A stretch of 64,000 nt of DNA from Janthinobacterium sp. TB1-E2 (GTDB taxonomy: Bacteria > Pseudomonadota > Gammaproteobacteria > Burkholderiales > Burkholderiaceae_D): positions 2,914,001 through 2,978,000 of the forward strand of contig NZ_CP142523.1 of NCBI RefSeq assembly GCF_036885605.1, read 5' to 3'. A model generated the notes under the pieces. The model worked only from the letters and a program-made list of their open reading frames with translations. It was not told the DNA's origin and ran no database searches. Below, one piece after another: positions 58,001 through 61,828 of the stretch (position 1 is its first letter; each line of letters starts with the position of its first letter). Made by a program: the position numbers and the translations under genes.

Positions 58001-59338
58001 GGCCAAAAACTAGGCAAAGAATTGGCCGAGAAGGAAGCTGATCGTCTGAAGTTAGACGATGTGGCGCGCCTATCATTGGTCAATTCTTATCAACAAATGT
58101 TTGCAAGCCTTGGTGGCGCAGTCGGTGGTTTAGCCGCAGCAGGTGCTAGCGGCCAGACTGGGGTGGGGGCACTGTCGTCAGTAACGCAAGGGAGTGGCAG
58201 TGCGACAGCTGTGGATGTCAACAACCGGCAGTTGCATACGGAAGAGATTCATTTGATTGAAAAGCTGGCGAAAGAAAAAGCCAAAGCGGAATGTCGTGAC
58301 CCCTCGTGCGAGGCACGGTATGCAATCGCCATGGCCGATGCGATGGAGCGTACCGCCAAGGGATTGGTTGACGACAAGGAGTACGCGAAAAACATGGCCT
58401 ATTTGCAGAAGTTAGTGCAGGCCTCCAGTGATCCTAACAGCGAGGGCGCACGCGGTGAATTACAGTCGTACTTGACGCGACTGCAAACTGCGGAGAGCAT
58501 GCTGGAACCATACATGGGAACGCTCATCACGGTGCGGGGCGTCGTTATGACAGGGGACGGCGCGCCGCAGGGCTATTTCGGGGCCACGCCGTCGCAACGG
58601 AGCGACCCATATCTCAACGACGTTTTAGGTATGCAACCGCCTGGTTCTGTGATGCCCGGCGTGGAGATTCGCGACCAGAACCGGCTCGATTATTTTGCTG
58701 CTTTGAATGGTTCCGCTCAGAAGCAATACTGGGCCGAGGAATGGTTGATGGGGATAAAGCTCGGCAACACCTTGTCGGGCACGATCGGGCGGTGGTGGGC
58801 GGGAGCGGATGTGGCCTTGGCCGGGAAGGTGAGTTCGTCGGCGAGCGGCAATCTGAGCGCCAGTAAAATCACCGAGGAAAGCATGGCGTTACGATTGCTC
58901 CCGTCGGAACAAGCCATCCTTGCGCAAATAGGCAAACTGCCCAACACGACGCTGCAAGGCGACCTGCGCGAGTATGTTACCAATAGCTATTTCATGCGAA
59001 ATGGATTCAAGTCGTTTGAGGGGAAATGCGGCACCAATTGCTTTGATGGGGTATATGTCAAGGGGGATCTGGTGTATATCAACGAGGTCAAACCGTTGAA
59101 TGCAAATGGGTCGATAAAACTTACTGGAGCGAATAGCGGAACTAAACTGGACGCACAGATGACGGATGAATGGATATCTGGAGCGATTGAGCGTCTTGCA
59201 AAATCAGGTGACGCGACTTTGATGCAGACCGCCGAGTTGTTGACGAAGGCGAGGGATAACGGTCGACTTGTAAAAATGGTTACAGGTGTTGGTGATGATG
59301 GGGCAGTAGTCATAAAATTAAATGGAGGTAGAAAGTGA
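37067..59338 (+). CDS. cdiA: Giant CdiA/FhaB-family haemagglutinin-repeat exoprotein with C-terminal toxin domain
   Basis: About 7,423 residues, among the largest of its family. Order: ESPR-type extended signal (MNKNLYRIIFNKRRGQLMVV, 1-30) with a Gly-rich insert; hydrophobic signal core (about 58-80); TPS secretion domain (about 90-330, with VVIANPAGVAIDGGGFINAS). Next is a very long FHA-1 repeat region (about 340-5180) including four 678-residue tandem units. A central region (about 5180-5905) has Gly-rich 57-residue repeats, followed by an FHA-2 region (about 5905-6745, with EQSGIKAGNGGFQIKVAGNT). A Gly/Ala-rich pretoxin segment leads to VDVNNRQLH at 7049-7057, then the variable toxin end. 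ATG 37067 follows AGGA; a codon 18 nt upstream lacks support. Filamentous adhesion and contact-dependent inhibition are inferred from the family. Confidence 0.93.
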   Translation: MNKNLYRIIFNKRRGQLMVVAENASSQGKAAKGEGGLDSGVFEGDGGGGLSLSVNGRLRPLALAIFGALGMVAFVAGPAMGQIVADPNAPGRQRPTVVQSANGVTQVNIQTPSAAGVSRNTYSQFDVTANGAILNNSRGNVQTQTGGWVQGNPWLAGGSARVILNEVNSANPSQLRGYVEVAGQRAEVVIANPAGVAIDGGGFINASRVVLTTGTPMLNDGSLDGYMVQRGVVTINGRGLDTSLSDYTAILARAAQINGGIWAQELKVVTGTNQIDAAHGVAGAASGVGPAPAYALDVAQLGGMYAGKITLIGTEAGLGVRNAGVLAATAGNLVLQSNGWLSNSGNIQSAGSGSQTSIAVTGDVANSGTVYAGGDSQVQAQGNIANSGVIGAQNNVGVQATGAGSRIDATAGSVLAAGLNLDNTLTVSGKLNVSAGDTIAVHGTAVAGGDSSLAARQLDLAGAQVSGANVSLGASAGDLDASRAQVSARERLQLDAARTVRSDAAQLTGQQLGLNAHDLSNVGGQITQLGTGDLSLQLPGSLDNTRGVIATNSQALRLQAASLSNQDGQIQHAGTGALELGAGQINLQRGSIISNGALALTGEQIDHRDARTVAGQLSINAGSLDNRGGSLAQSGQGATGVQVRGVLDNRGGALESNGTMTVQAAGVQNQKGRIVASGDLALSTGALDNTEAILAAGGKLRLDSGDIDNTRGQIQALAGDAALTVAKLNNTAGSVFAGGNLVTKAGEVLNSGNLYAAGSQTLQVNGAVSNSGVIAAQGDNSIDASRIDSVAGSLLGAGVRADGNLAGGGQLQLTATQAIAAHGQNLAAGKTSMHAAAIDLSGSQTGGAAIELNSSVGNVVTDTALVTTTGLLSVTAADSGQILSNVRGTLSAGQLDIQTGSLDNRSGTLIQTGNGDTTLQGSTLDNTGGRIAVNSAKLALHADKVLNRDGSIEHAGTGRLSIEAARFDDERGKVTGNGLVDIQAETIDHRHAITSGQNVTVQAGQLDNSDGTLQQTGPGQMRVDAAQTLDNTRGNIASNGDLQVQAGVLDNSKGRITSAASADIASKGALNNTDGVMAATADLHVGGVHVDNTRGVLQAENARLDAATLLNQQGTVSAGMDLTTKVSGDLNNAGLLYAGRNQQLTVGGLLNNTGSIASVNNTNISAGKITSSGLLGAGVKADGSLGTAGDLTINADGVLQASGQNLAAGTATLTGANVDLSGSQTGASNIAITARSGDVLTNKAVISASNVLAITANVNNAQSLVNGQGQLVAGQLQLNVANLNNASGEIVQTGTGDTVITTGKLDNTAGRIAVNSNNLALNATVLTNINGKLDHAGAGILAINAGQFNNQFGKITGNGKLDITAATLDHRNAMTVANQLTINAGSLDNRAGSLAQTGAGLMTVSAAGQLDNTGGKIEGNGDALVKANSLLNNTGRIVAAQDAVLNVGSLDNTEGTVAAGRHLNLSGGDIDNTKGQLQAVAGNATLNVADLNNAAGSVFAGANLNATLASLTNTGSLYTAGNQTLTASGAIVNTGVIAAQGNNSITAKMLDSSASSLIGAGMQANGKLGTIGDLTISTTQTLAAYGQNLAAGSANLTGASIDIGGSQTSAANIGLTATQGDVGTNKAVVTTPGTLNVTSSAALHNTDGTLQAGQLDLHVANLDNAKGTILQTGTGDTNIVTGNLDNTAGRIAVNSKDLNIDAATLTNRDGKIEHAGTGILSVQAGVVDNSKGRITSAAAASVVSKDGLNNTDGVIAATTGLQVGSTALDNTRGVLQADMLRIDAATLLNQQGTLSAGTDLTARISDTLNNAGLLYAGRNQQLTVGGLLNNTGSIASVNNTTITAGKVTSSGLLGAGVKADGNLGTAGDLTINADGVLQASGQNLAAGTATLTGASVDLSGSQTGASNIAITARSGDVLTNKAVISASNVLAITANATNAQSLVNTQGQLVAGQLQLNVAKLNNASGEIVQTGAGDTVITTGKLDNTAGRIAANSANLALNATVLTNINGKLEHAGSGLLTINAGQFNNQYGKITGNGKLDITAVTLDHRNATTVANQLAINAGSLDNRAGSLAQTGSGLMTVSITGQLDNTGGKIEGNGDALVKAATLLNNTGRIVAAQDAELNVGSLDNTEGTVAAGRHLNLSGGDIDNTKGQLQAVAGNATLNVAHLNNAAGSVFAGANLNTTLDTLSNTGSLYAAGNQTLNASGAIVNTGVIAAQGNSNITAKSIDSSASSLIGAGIQADGKLGTAGDLTISTAQALNAHGQVLAAGNANLTGATLDISGSQTGAANIGLTATQGDVNASKAAVTTPGTLNITSNATLHNTEGTLQAGQLDLHVANLDNAKGVVLQTGTGDTTIVTGNLDNTAGRIAVNSKDLNIDAVTVTNQDGKIEHAGTGILNLQAGVLDNSKGRITSAASADIASKGVLNNTDGVIAATADLHVGGVNIDNTRGVLQADNLRLDAAKLLNQQGTVSAGTDLTAKVSGDLNNAGLLYAGRNQQLTVGGLLNNTGSIASVGNTHITAGKVTSSGLLGAGVKADGSLGTAGDLTINADGVLQASGQNLAASTATLTGASMDLSGSQTGAANIAITANTDDVVTNKAVISASNVLAITANATNAQSLVNSQGQLVAGQLQLNAANLNNASGEIVQTGTGDTVITTGELDNTAGRIAVNSNNLALNATVLTNINGKLEHAGADVLAINAGQFNNQFGKITGNGKLDMMAATLDHRNATTVANQLTINAGSLDNRSGSLAQTGTGLMTVSTTGQLDNTGGKIEGNGDALIKANSLLNNTGRIVAAQDAELNVGTLDNTEGTVAAGRHLNLSGGDIDNTKGQLQAVAGNATLNVASLNNAAGSVFSGANLNTTLDTVNNTGSLYAAGNQSLTATGAITNTGVIAAQGNNNLTAKSIDSSASSLIGAGIQADGKLGTSGDLTISTAQNLAAHGQILAAGSANLTGATLDITGSQASGANVGLTATQGDVSTNKAVVTTSGTLSVATKATLHNTEGTLQAGQLDLHVANLDNAKGVVLQTGTGNTVIQTGSLDNTAGRIAVNSANLNIDAVSVTNKDGKIEHAGTGILNLQAGVLDNRKGRITSAASADIVSKGVLNNTDGVIAATADLHVGGVHVDNTRGILQADTLRLDTASLLNQQGTLSAGTDLTARINDTLNNAGLLYAGRNQQLTVGGLLNNTGSIASVNNTNISAGKITSSGLLGAGVKADGSLGTAGDLTINADGVLQASGQNLAAGTATLTGASVDLSGSQTGASNIAITARSGDVLTNKAVISASNVLAITANANNGQSLVNTQGQLVAGQLQLNVAKLNNASGEIVQTGTGDTVITTGKLDNTAGRIAANSNNLALNATVLTNINGKLEHAGAGVLAINAGQFNNQSGKITGNGKVDITATTLDHRNAMTVANQLTINAGSLDNRAGSLAQTGSGLMTVSITGQLDNTGGKIEGNGDALVKAATLLNNTGRIVAAQDAELNVGSLDNTEGTVAAGRHLNLSGGDIDNTKGQLQAVAGNATLNVAHLNNAAGSVFAGANLNTTLDTLSNTGSLYAAGNQTLNASGAIVNTGVIAAQGNSNITAKSIDSSASSLIGAGIQADGKLGTTGDLTISTTQTLVAHGQTLAAGGANLTGASVDISGSQTGAATIGLTATQGDVSTNKAVVSTPGALTIHAQDTLRNTEGQLSAGHLELHVGNLDNTKGTVIQTGTGDTVIQTGKLDNSAGRIAVNSNNLTLDASTLTNAGGKIEHAGSGTLAITAATLQGASGSIIGNGAVDLKAGLFDHANATTTGRSLSVQADSLSNRGGHLLQTGAGGMTVAVTGLLDNTNGEIAGNGVLSVQTGSLDNSKGKITSATSADIVSTGALVNTDGVIAAATDLHLGGAINNTRGLLQAGTGVLSLDAASLRNAQGTLSAGTDITTKVSGDVLNAGVLYAGRNQTLDIGGLLSNTGSLAALGNTAITAGSLSGNGLLAAGMRADGSFASAGDLAVTARGVLQAGGQNMAAGQLQLTGASVDAGGSQTSAANIGLTALTGNVTTSKAVVSTNGLLSITANAANGQALVNQGGSLSAGQLALRVANLDNTKGTLIQTGAGDTVIETGKLDNTGGRIAVNSTNLRLQAGDLTNIDGKIEHAGKGVLDVRATNLYGQRGQLTGNGALGVAANYIDHRNASLLAQQVNVSAGILDNRQGQITQLGTNAATVLASTRLDNSGGKIEANGNVRVETGELLNDHGRIASAQDVNVAATGKLDNTSGVIIAGRDLTLAGGKVDNTLGQLQAAGGNAQLTMDELLNAQGSIVASGNLTTTAGSVRSSGSLFAAGEQVLKVSGALENTGVILAQGNNTISANTVNSGASSLIGAGVKADGSLQTSGNLQVTTQQALGAHGQVLAAGNAVLSGGSVDLGGSRSSAGNINLTATTGDVSTSGAVVTTPGALTITAGANSQAWNNQRGDISAGQLAVGVGNLNNQQGSIVQTGTGNTVIELTSPAGVLDNTGGRIAVNSANLGLKAGILTNTDGKIEHAGSGTLNLQATQLNDLRGQITGNGALVVTAGTIDHRNASTIAQQVSVTGSTLDNAGGNLTQLGKGDTSIQLTTSLDNRGGTIASNGNTNIVAPSLNNQGGKLQAAGTANLTVTANNVLDNSHGGAIAGGGNVVLGAGSLLNQGGSATAGGQLTANVAQALNNAGGLLAATGNMTVNAASVDNSAGGKLASVQGQLQVTSTGATVNNGGTMQAGGDIILSNGGLWNAQGTIAGANVTLDTHGQLFNNNQGTLAGTGTVNLQTGILDNDGGLLQSGGAMTIDTHGNALLNTNAGAYAVRHPGSAGGISSGAGLTLQTGSWNNAGGYLGAAGNITGSVGPLDNRGGQIVGKSALDLTLSGLHNQGGQIQVLGKIGLNAGGGSVNNQQGLIRSGAAVTLTAGAIDNASTLGANQGIEGIHVTLNSANVSNVQGAVRADGNLAINSAGSINNTLGMFSAGGVLALQDTGPGRGLAVTNTGGTIIGGQRTDIRAGSLSGDGKVLSQKDMALDLAGNFTLNAGAEVMANGNADITIGGQLVNAGKIQALSMLTLGAANFDNTATGDINAGTTRVNVGGLLNNHGVIDGISTQLNVGTLNNMGTGRIYGDHLSIAGGTVNNDVEGGIAATIAARSRLDIGVTTLNNREHGLIFSGGDMAIGGYLDGNRIATGWAGSVTNASATIEALGNLEMGASQFRNLNTHFRIETLDSGTESVIEYGSLLPGEKDKRFRSEGGNVVDGNGIVQKEYVIYRLTRTSRTETVVDTDPAKLLAGGNVTIRSSDARNEQSHVIAGGRLLMEGTKLVNPSVDLHTYSKETGTSENVLYVPSSAWGGYVQKPMGEQNLTPVEHSSVDPVNQIYQKTPNAPPSSAGVSGVTGGTSGAGATSANVTHTAVNGTPGSVAGVNAAGGTGAGTASGTGALTGASGTGNAGQVGNVGALSGSAAAGATGAGVQMATSGIDTGRATVGADGKSADAVVAQGTQDGSGRIGNAGKTAGHGAVQGGSAGAATGSGAASTVDSALLARDAQGGPGAVGGGSGLQGSGRLGSAGQSAGHGGVQGGSVATVGGAAGVGTVDPALLAVGTQGGPDAVGGTGGLRGSGRLGSGGQTAGHGSVQDGSVAAVGGVAGDGKVDAGLLAKNTQGGPASVSGGNGLQGSERAGNAGQALSLAGVKQELAAGATGPGKATQSGMAAVNSATVSSSSGGASHVAGASGTSAGRMTVIGQIALANPSGRAQVVRTTSPSTQIPNASLFRTSPGPASRFLVETDPRFANYKDWTGSDYLTSKVQLDPTVTQKRLGDGFYEQRMVREQIAELTGQRFAGDYSSDDQQYRGLMDAGAAFAQTWDLRPGLALTPAQMAALTSDIVWLVEKDVTLADGSTQKVLVPQVYVRVREDDLDGAGSLLAGKEVDIRLSGDLVNSGTIAGRDVVLLNAENVSNMGGRVGADNVGIAARSDLNNIGGTISANNALQASAGRDINISTDTLEDGRYLGRVAGLYVSGDAAAGASLVLSAGRDISIAGGIVGNAAKGGVTSISAGRDLSVDTVVATSGSGLSAKRIEQQVGEVHGDKVALIAGNDINNRGASIVAESQLLASAGRDINVVSTTVSNASQERPGNNSTSTTIGSTAGLYVTGTEAGNALVIQAGRDVTVTGGVIANAGVNGQTSVIAGNNLTLNTVSVASTYNDIRNADNYSKQSKTSEVGSQIMGAGNVNLQAGHDLTARAADVQAGGTLGLVAGNDISLINGFQNEVTDVASKSTKKGSWNKTTTTKHDVVDTTTAIGTSLGGSSVTVQAGRDLQVTGSSILSDDATKLFAGNNITIDAATNSVYELHHSSTKKSGFMSSGGIGFSYGTKTTTVDQERDAILQSGEARSSIGATNGALTMVAGNNVTIGGSDILAATDLDIVGKSVTIKPGQDNEKGKFEVKTTQDGLTLALGGSVISAIQTLQTMSSAASTAKDGRVTAMAAATTAMAANAAAKDMMKEGGPSISISLTAGHSESIQTQTTASTTHSGSVLTGNNINITAMGGGKDSNINILGSDLNAKNDIRLHADNNVNLLAEQDTESQHSKSSSISASAGVAASVSSKGMSFGFTASVSGSKGHEDGDGTTQLNTHVNAGDKLVITSGGDTNIKGAIASANQVIVDIKGNLNVESLQDTAKFDSKSQSMSASGTVGFGASVSGSYSQSSMHNDYASVQEQSGIKAGNGGFQIKVAGNTDLKGAVISATEAGKLDSSLTTATLTHSDIANHAISKGSSVGVSGGMSFAGTGTRNENLTDVAGKKDATTVGLPAIVSLSENSTSTTRSGISGGTIVITDDAAQRAATGKGVDEAIAGVNRDVTTGVDSSGKIGNNFDKAALQATMDVTKEFVKAAAPLVANWVGDIGAQKQEAAKQEIIKNKSLAEEAKRSGNEEEVARFEKLATQAKENYESWGDNGANRIALHAGTQGLIGALAGGGAGALGSASGVVGGNLGQKLGKELAEKEADRLKLDDVARLSLVNSYQQMFASLGGAVGGLAAAGASGQTGVGALSSVTQGSGSATAVDVNNRQLHTEEIHLIEKLAKEKAKAECRDPSCEARYAIAMADAMERTAKGLVDDKEYAKNMAYLQKLVQASSDPNSEGARGELQSYLTRLQTAESMLEPYMGTLITVRGVVMTGDGAPQGYFGATPSQRSDPYLNDVLGMQPPGSVMPGVEIRDQNRLDYFAALNGSAQKQYWAEEWLMGIKLGNTLSGTIGRWWAGADVALAGKVSSSASGNLSASKITEESMALRLLPSEQAILAQIGKLPNTTLQGDLREYVTNSYFMRNGFKSFEGKCGTNCFDGVYVKGDLVYINEVKPLNANGSIKLTGANSGTKLDAQMTDEWISGAIERLAKSGDATLMQTAELLTKARDNGRLVKMVTGVGDDGAVVIKLNGGRK
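40201..48336 (+). repeat. Four tandem 2,034-nt repeats inside cdiA
   Basis: The string GGTGGGCGGC of the unit recurs at 40501, 42535, 44569 and 46603, each exactly 2,034 nt (678 codons) apart. Other landmarks, such as the CGTG of the GVLDNSKGR segment at 40207, 42241 and 44275, keep the same spacing. The units are roughly 40201-42234, 42235-44268, 44269-46302 and 46303-48336. Each contains two related sub-modules of about 381 and 297 residues (one with LLYAGRNQQLTVGG, one with SLYAAGNQTL). Outside this block the repeats continue but are diverged and out of register; the next equivalent of the landmark is 2,283 nt further. Confidence 0.85.
53546..54160 (+). repeat. 171-nt Gly-rich repeats in the central part of cdiA
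   Basis: Three full units of 57 residues and a degenerate fourth start at 53546, 53717, 53888 and 54059. Each has the pattern GSGRLG-AGQ-AGHG-VQ-GS, then VD-ALLA, then QGGP-AV-GG-GL. They cover about residues 5494-5700. The spacing is exactly 171 nt with no indels, though the sequence differs at many sites. This low-complexity stretch sits between FHA-1 and FHA-2, where CdiA proteins carry the receptor-binding and Tyr/Pro-rich parts. Confidence 0.85.
58880..59335 (+). other. CdiA C-terminal toxin domain, restriction-endonuclease-like
   Basis: The last ~150 residues read like a PD-(D/E)xK nuclease toxin. Glu7302 lies in GDLREYV, Asp7327 in CFDGVYV, Glu7340 and Lys7342 in YINEVKP, and Gln7364 in DAQMTDEWI, matching the order E...D...ExK...Q of the Tox-REase group. 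Activity against DNA of neighbouring cells is inferred. The domain begins after a linker that follows the VDVNNRQLH segment, and base composition here is less GC-rich than in the repeat region. Confidence 0.7.
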
Positions 59339-60159
59339 TGGCGGAACGTAGTCCGGCAGACAGGTTGAAAAGTCTTGTGTCATTTTGGGAAGGGCGAATT
59401 TCCGACTCCGTTGATAGCTATATGTATCGGCGCAAGCAAGTGCGGCTGGGTGCCGTTCTCACAAGCTTGGCTGCGCACGCGCGTGCTAGCGCCATGTACA
59501 GTTTCTTCGTAGAAAGAAATCTCGATAAGTTCAAGCAGAACTGTTATCTCGCTAGCCGGTTGGCACTGGCGAGCATTGGGCAGGATGGTGGCGCGAGCTT
59601 CTGTGTTGGGGGGGAATTGTTGTATGGTATGCTTTCCGACAACGAGAAAGTGATCGCAGCAATCGCAGTTGCGGAAACCGAAGAGCTTATTCGACAGCGC
59701 AACGGCCCCACCCTCACTGCATTTCATGTCCACATGATCCAACTTGCATTGCGCGGTGACGACGGTGCCTTACTGTCCAAAATTGAGAAGGTGGCCAAGA
59801 ACGGCCGCAAGCCAGATCGTGCCGATAGTGCTGCAGGCCAGGATTTTTTCTCCCTGCTGCTTAAACGTGACCAAGCTGGCTTGGAGCATTTCATACAGAC
59901 GCGAAGCGCACGCGTCAAAAGCTCGGATGCGGCCGAGGAAGATTTCCTTTCCTATCTGGGTGTGCTGCAGACTAAGTTATGCTGGATCAGGGGCATTCCT
60001 GTCCAAATCGATAGCCTTCTGGTACCGATGGCATTGATGCCGGTGCGCCCCTTGGCGCACTATGACGATGTCTATGAATTCCTTGCGCCTGGATGGGCTC
60101 CTCCTCCTCAAGGTGCCGTCGCAGACATTCTCCGTTGGCTAAAAAGACGGTTCGAGTAA
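59338..60159 (+). CDS. cdiI: Candidate immunity protein (CdiI), possibly Imm49-like
   Basis: Its ATG at 59338 overlaps the cdiA stop (TGATG) with GGAGG 10 nt upstream; an in-frame GTG at 59335 is an alternative. Position and coupling are those of an immunity gene protecting the producer from the CdiA toxin end. The 273-residue product has no signal peptide or membrane segment and appears mostly alpha-helical (for example SLAAHARASAMYSFFVERNLDKF and HMIQLALRGDDGALLSKIEKVAKN). The size and the ending VPMALMPVRPLAHYDDVYEFL recall the Imm49 family, but this was judged by eye. It is much larger than many CdiI proteins. Confidence 0.75.
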   Translation: MAERSPADRLKSLVSFWEGRISDSVDSYMYRRKQVRLGAVLTSLAAHARASAMYSFFVERNLDKFKQNCYLASRLALASIGQDGGASFCVGGELLYGMLSDNEKVIAAIAVAETEELIRQRNGPTLTAFHVHMIQLALRGDDGALLSKIEKVAKNGRKPDRADSAAGQDFFSLLLKRDQAGLEHFIQTRSARVKSSDAAEEDFLSYLGVLQTKLCWIRGIPVQIDSLLVPMALMPVRPLAHYDDVYEFLAPGWAPPPQGAVADILRWLKRRFE

Positions 60160-60233
60160 TTCATTGAGCTACTTTAGCCTTATATGCGGTACGCCTGGGG
60201 GGGCGGGGTCAGGTCCGACTTTTGTACACGGTC

Positions 60234-60402
60234 TCAACCTTTGCCGTCTTGATCGACAGCAAGTTGCGCTTTATTAAATGCCAATACGGCCCGACTGACT
60301 GTCTTGCTCGACACGTGAAAAGCGGCGGCGATGTGGGACATGGTAAAAGCGGTTGACAGATAAGCGCGTGCCATGGCCTCGTCTCTGTCGCTATAGCGGA
60401 GG
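60234..60402 (-). pseudogene. REP-associated transposase (RAYT-like) C-terminal remnant, copy 1
   Basis: On the minus strand the segment encodes YSDRDEAMARAYLSTAFTMS followed by HIAAAFHVSSKTVSRAVLAF, a helix-turn-helix tail like the C-terminus of REP-associated tyrosine transposases. The catalytic HUH domain is absent. It is bracketed by GGGGTCAGGTCCG at 60205-60217 and 60405-60417, which look like REP sequences. A ~90% similar copy lies at 62229-62393. Confidence 0.6.
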
Positions 60403-60532
60403 CCGGGGTCAGGTCCGGTATTCGTACACGATCTCAGCCTTGGTCGTCTCGATCTGCAGCAGTGAAATAGCCCCTTGATTCACCAGACACAGCCTATGCG
60501 TTATTCTTACGGATAGGAATAGGACTGTGCAT

Positions 60533-60922
60533 ATGACTAGGAACAAGCAAACAATCGAGGTGGTGACGGTGGGCCAGGAGCGCCGCAGGCGCTGGTCTGC
60601 CGAGGAAAAAGCGGCGCTGGTGCGCGAGACTTACGAGCCAGGCATGAACGTGTCGCTGGTCGCTCGCAAGCACGGCGTCGGTGCAAGCCAGTTGTTCAAC
60701 TGGCGTAAGCTCGAACGGGAAGGCGCGCTAACGGCGGTCACTGCTGGCGAATCGGTGGTACCAGCGAGCGAACTGGCCGCTGCACGCGCGCAGATAGCCC
60801 AGTTGCAGCGCATGCTCGGCAAGAAGACGATGGAGGCGGAAATCCTGAAGGAGGCCGTCGAGTTTGCTCGCGAAAAAAAGTGGATTGCGCGCTCGCCCTT
60901 GTCGGGCAAGGACGACCAGTGA
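60533..60922 (+). CDS. IS3-family transposase OrfA
   Basis: A 129-residue OrfA with an N-terminal helix-turn-helix ([17 protein letters not shown] then [17 protein letters not shown]) and a leucine-zipper-like helix ([20 protein letters not shown]). It binds the IS ends. At 60874-60880 the frame reads GAA AAA AAG, giving the heptamer A-AAA-AAG, the classic IS3 signal for -1 frameshifting into OrfB. ATG 60533 has AGGA upstream; GTG 60527 is an alternative. Confidence 0.88.
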   Translation: MTRNKQTIEVVTVGQERRRRWSAEEKAALVRETYEPGMNVSLVARKHGVGASQLFNWRKLEREGALTAVTAGESVVPASELAAARAQIAQLQRMLGKKTMEAEILKEAVEFAREKKWIARSPLSGKDDQ

Positions 60923-61791
60923 AGCCGGTCTGCTCTGCCCTTGGCGTAGCGCGCTCACACGTAGCCCAGTTGCTGGTTCGTCCCGCGGACTGGATCGACG
61001 GGCGTACCACTCAGACGTTCCACCAACCTACCGACGCCATCCTGGTCGACGCCGTGCGCGCCGAGATTACAGCGCTGCCGACCTATGGCTACCGCCGGGC
61101 TGGCGCTCTGGTCAACCGCACGCGCGCCTTGATGGGCTTGCCAGCAATCAATCACAAGCGGTTTTATCGCGTGATGAAGGCGAACAGTCTGCTGCTACCC
61201 AAGGCGCCGAAACGCCCAGTGAGCAGCCGCGTGCACAATGGCGCGGTGGCGGTGGACGAACCCAATCAGCGCTGGTGCTCGGACGGCTTCGAGATCGCCT
61301 GCGACAACGGCGAAGTGGTGACCGGTGTGTTCATGAAGGATTGCTGTGACCGAGAAATCATTGCCTGGCGTGCGTGGGCCGAACGTGGCCTGCCTGGCGA
61401 GCCCGTGCGCGACATGCTGGTGGAAGCGGTCGAGACAAGATTCGGCCAGGCCAGCGTCGGCTCGACCCGGCTGGAATTCTTGAGCGACAACGGCGGCGCC
61501 TATCGAGCCCATGAAACGCACGCGCTGGTGCGCGCACTTGGGATTGAACCGGTGCATACACCGGTATGCAGCCCGCAGTCGAACGGCATGGCCGAGAGCT
61601 TCGTGAACACGTTTAAACGGGACTACGTGAACTTGATGGACCGCAGCAGCGCAGAAATCGTTCTGGCTCAACTGCCAGACGCCTTTATGCACTTCAACGA
61701 GGTCCATCCGCATTCGTCGCTGAAATGGAAATCGCCTCGCATGTTCAGGAGGGAGCTGGCGCGCCGGGCTCAGGAAAGCGGCGCTAACTAA
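60880..61791 (+). CDS. IS3-family transposase OrfB (DDE integrase)
   Basis: The OrfB frame starts exactly where the -1 slip on A-AAA-AAG would enter (60880), so the active protein is probably an OrfAB fusion. The DDE catalytic residues are seen: Asp in [15 protein letters not shown], Asp in [15 protein letters not shown] and Glu in [19 protein letters not shown]. The WCSDGFE and [10 protein letters not shown] wording is typical of the IS2 group. The frame is intact to the stop at 61791, so the element may still be active. Confidence 0.88.
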   Translation: MDCALALVGQGRPVKPVCSALGVARSHVAQLLVRPADWIDGRTTQTFHQPTDAILVDAVRAEITALPTYGYRRAGALVNRTRALMGLPAINHKRFYRVMKANSLLLPKAPKRPVSSRVHNGAVAVDEPNQRWCSDGFEIACDNGEVVTGVFMKDCCDREIIAWRAWAERGLPGEPVRDMLVEAVETRFGQASVGSTRLEFLSDNGGAYRAHETHALVRALGIEPVHTPVCSPQSNGMAESFVNTFKRDYVNLMDRSSAEIVLAQLPDAFMHFNEVHPHSSLKWKSPRMFRRELARRAQESGAN

Positions 61792-61828
61792 ACGATTGGC
61801 TGTGTCTGGTTATATTGGGGCAAGATCA

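Larger units (their letters stand above)
60463..61828 (+). mobile_element. IS3-family insertion sequence (IS2-group-like)
   Basis: About 1,366 bp. The ends share ACCAGACACAGCC as inverted repeats: left TAGCCCCTTGATTCACCAGA at 60468 onward, right the complement ending GGGGCAA at 61823. The outer limits are set at TG (60463) and CA (61828). It contains overlapping orfA and orfB with a slippery heptamer. No matching target duplication is seen at the two flanks. The left flank is a REP-like sequence cut by the element, and the right flank is a 5'-truncated gene. Confidence 0.8.
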
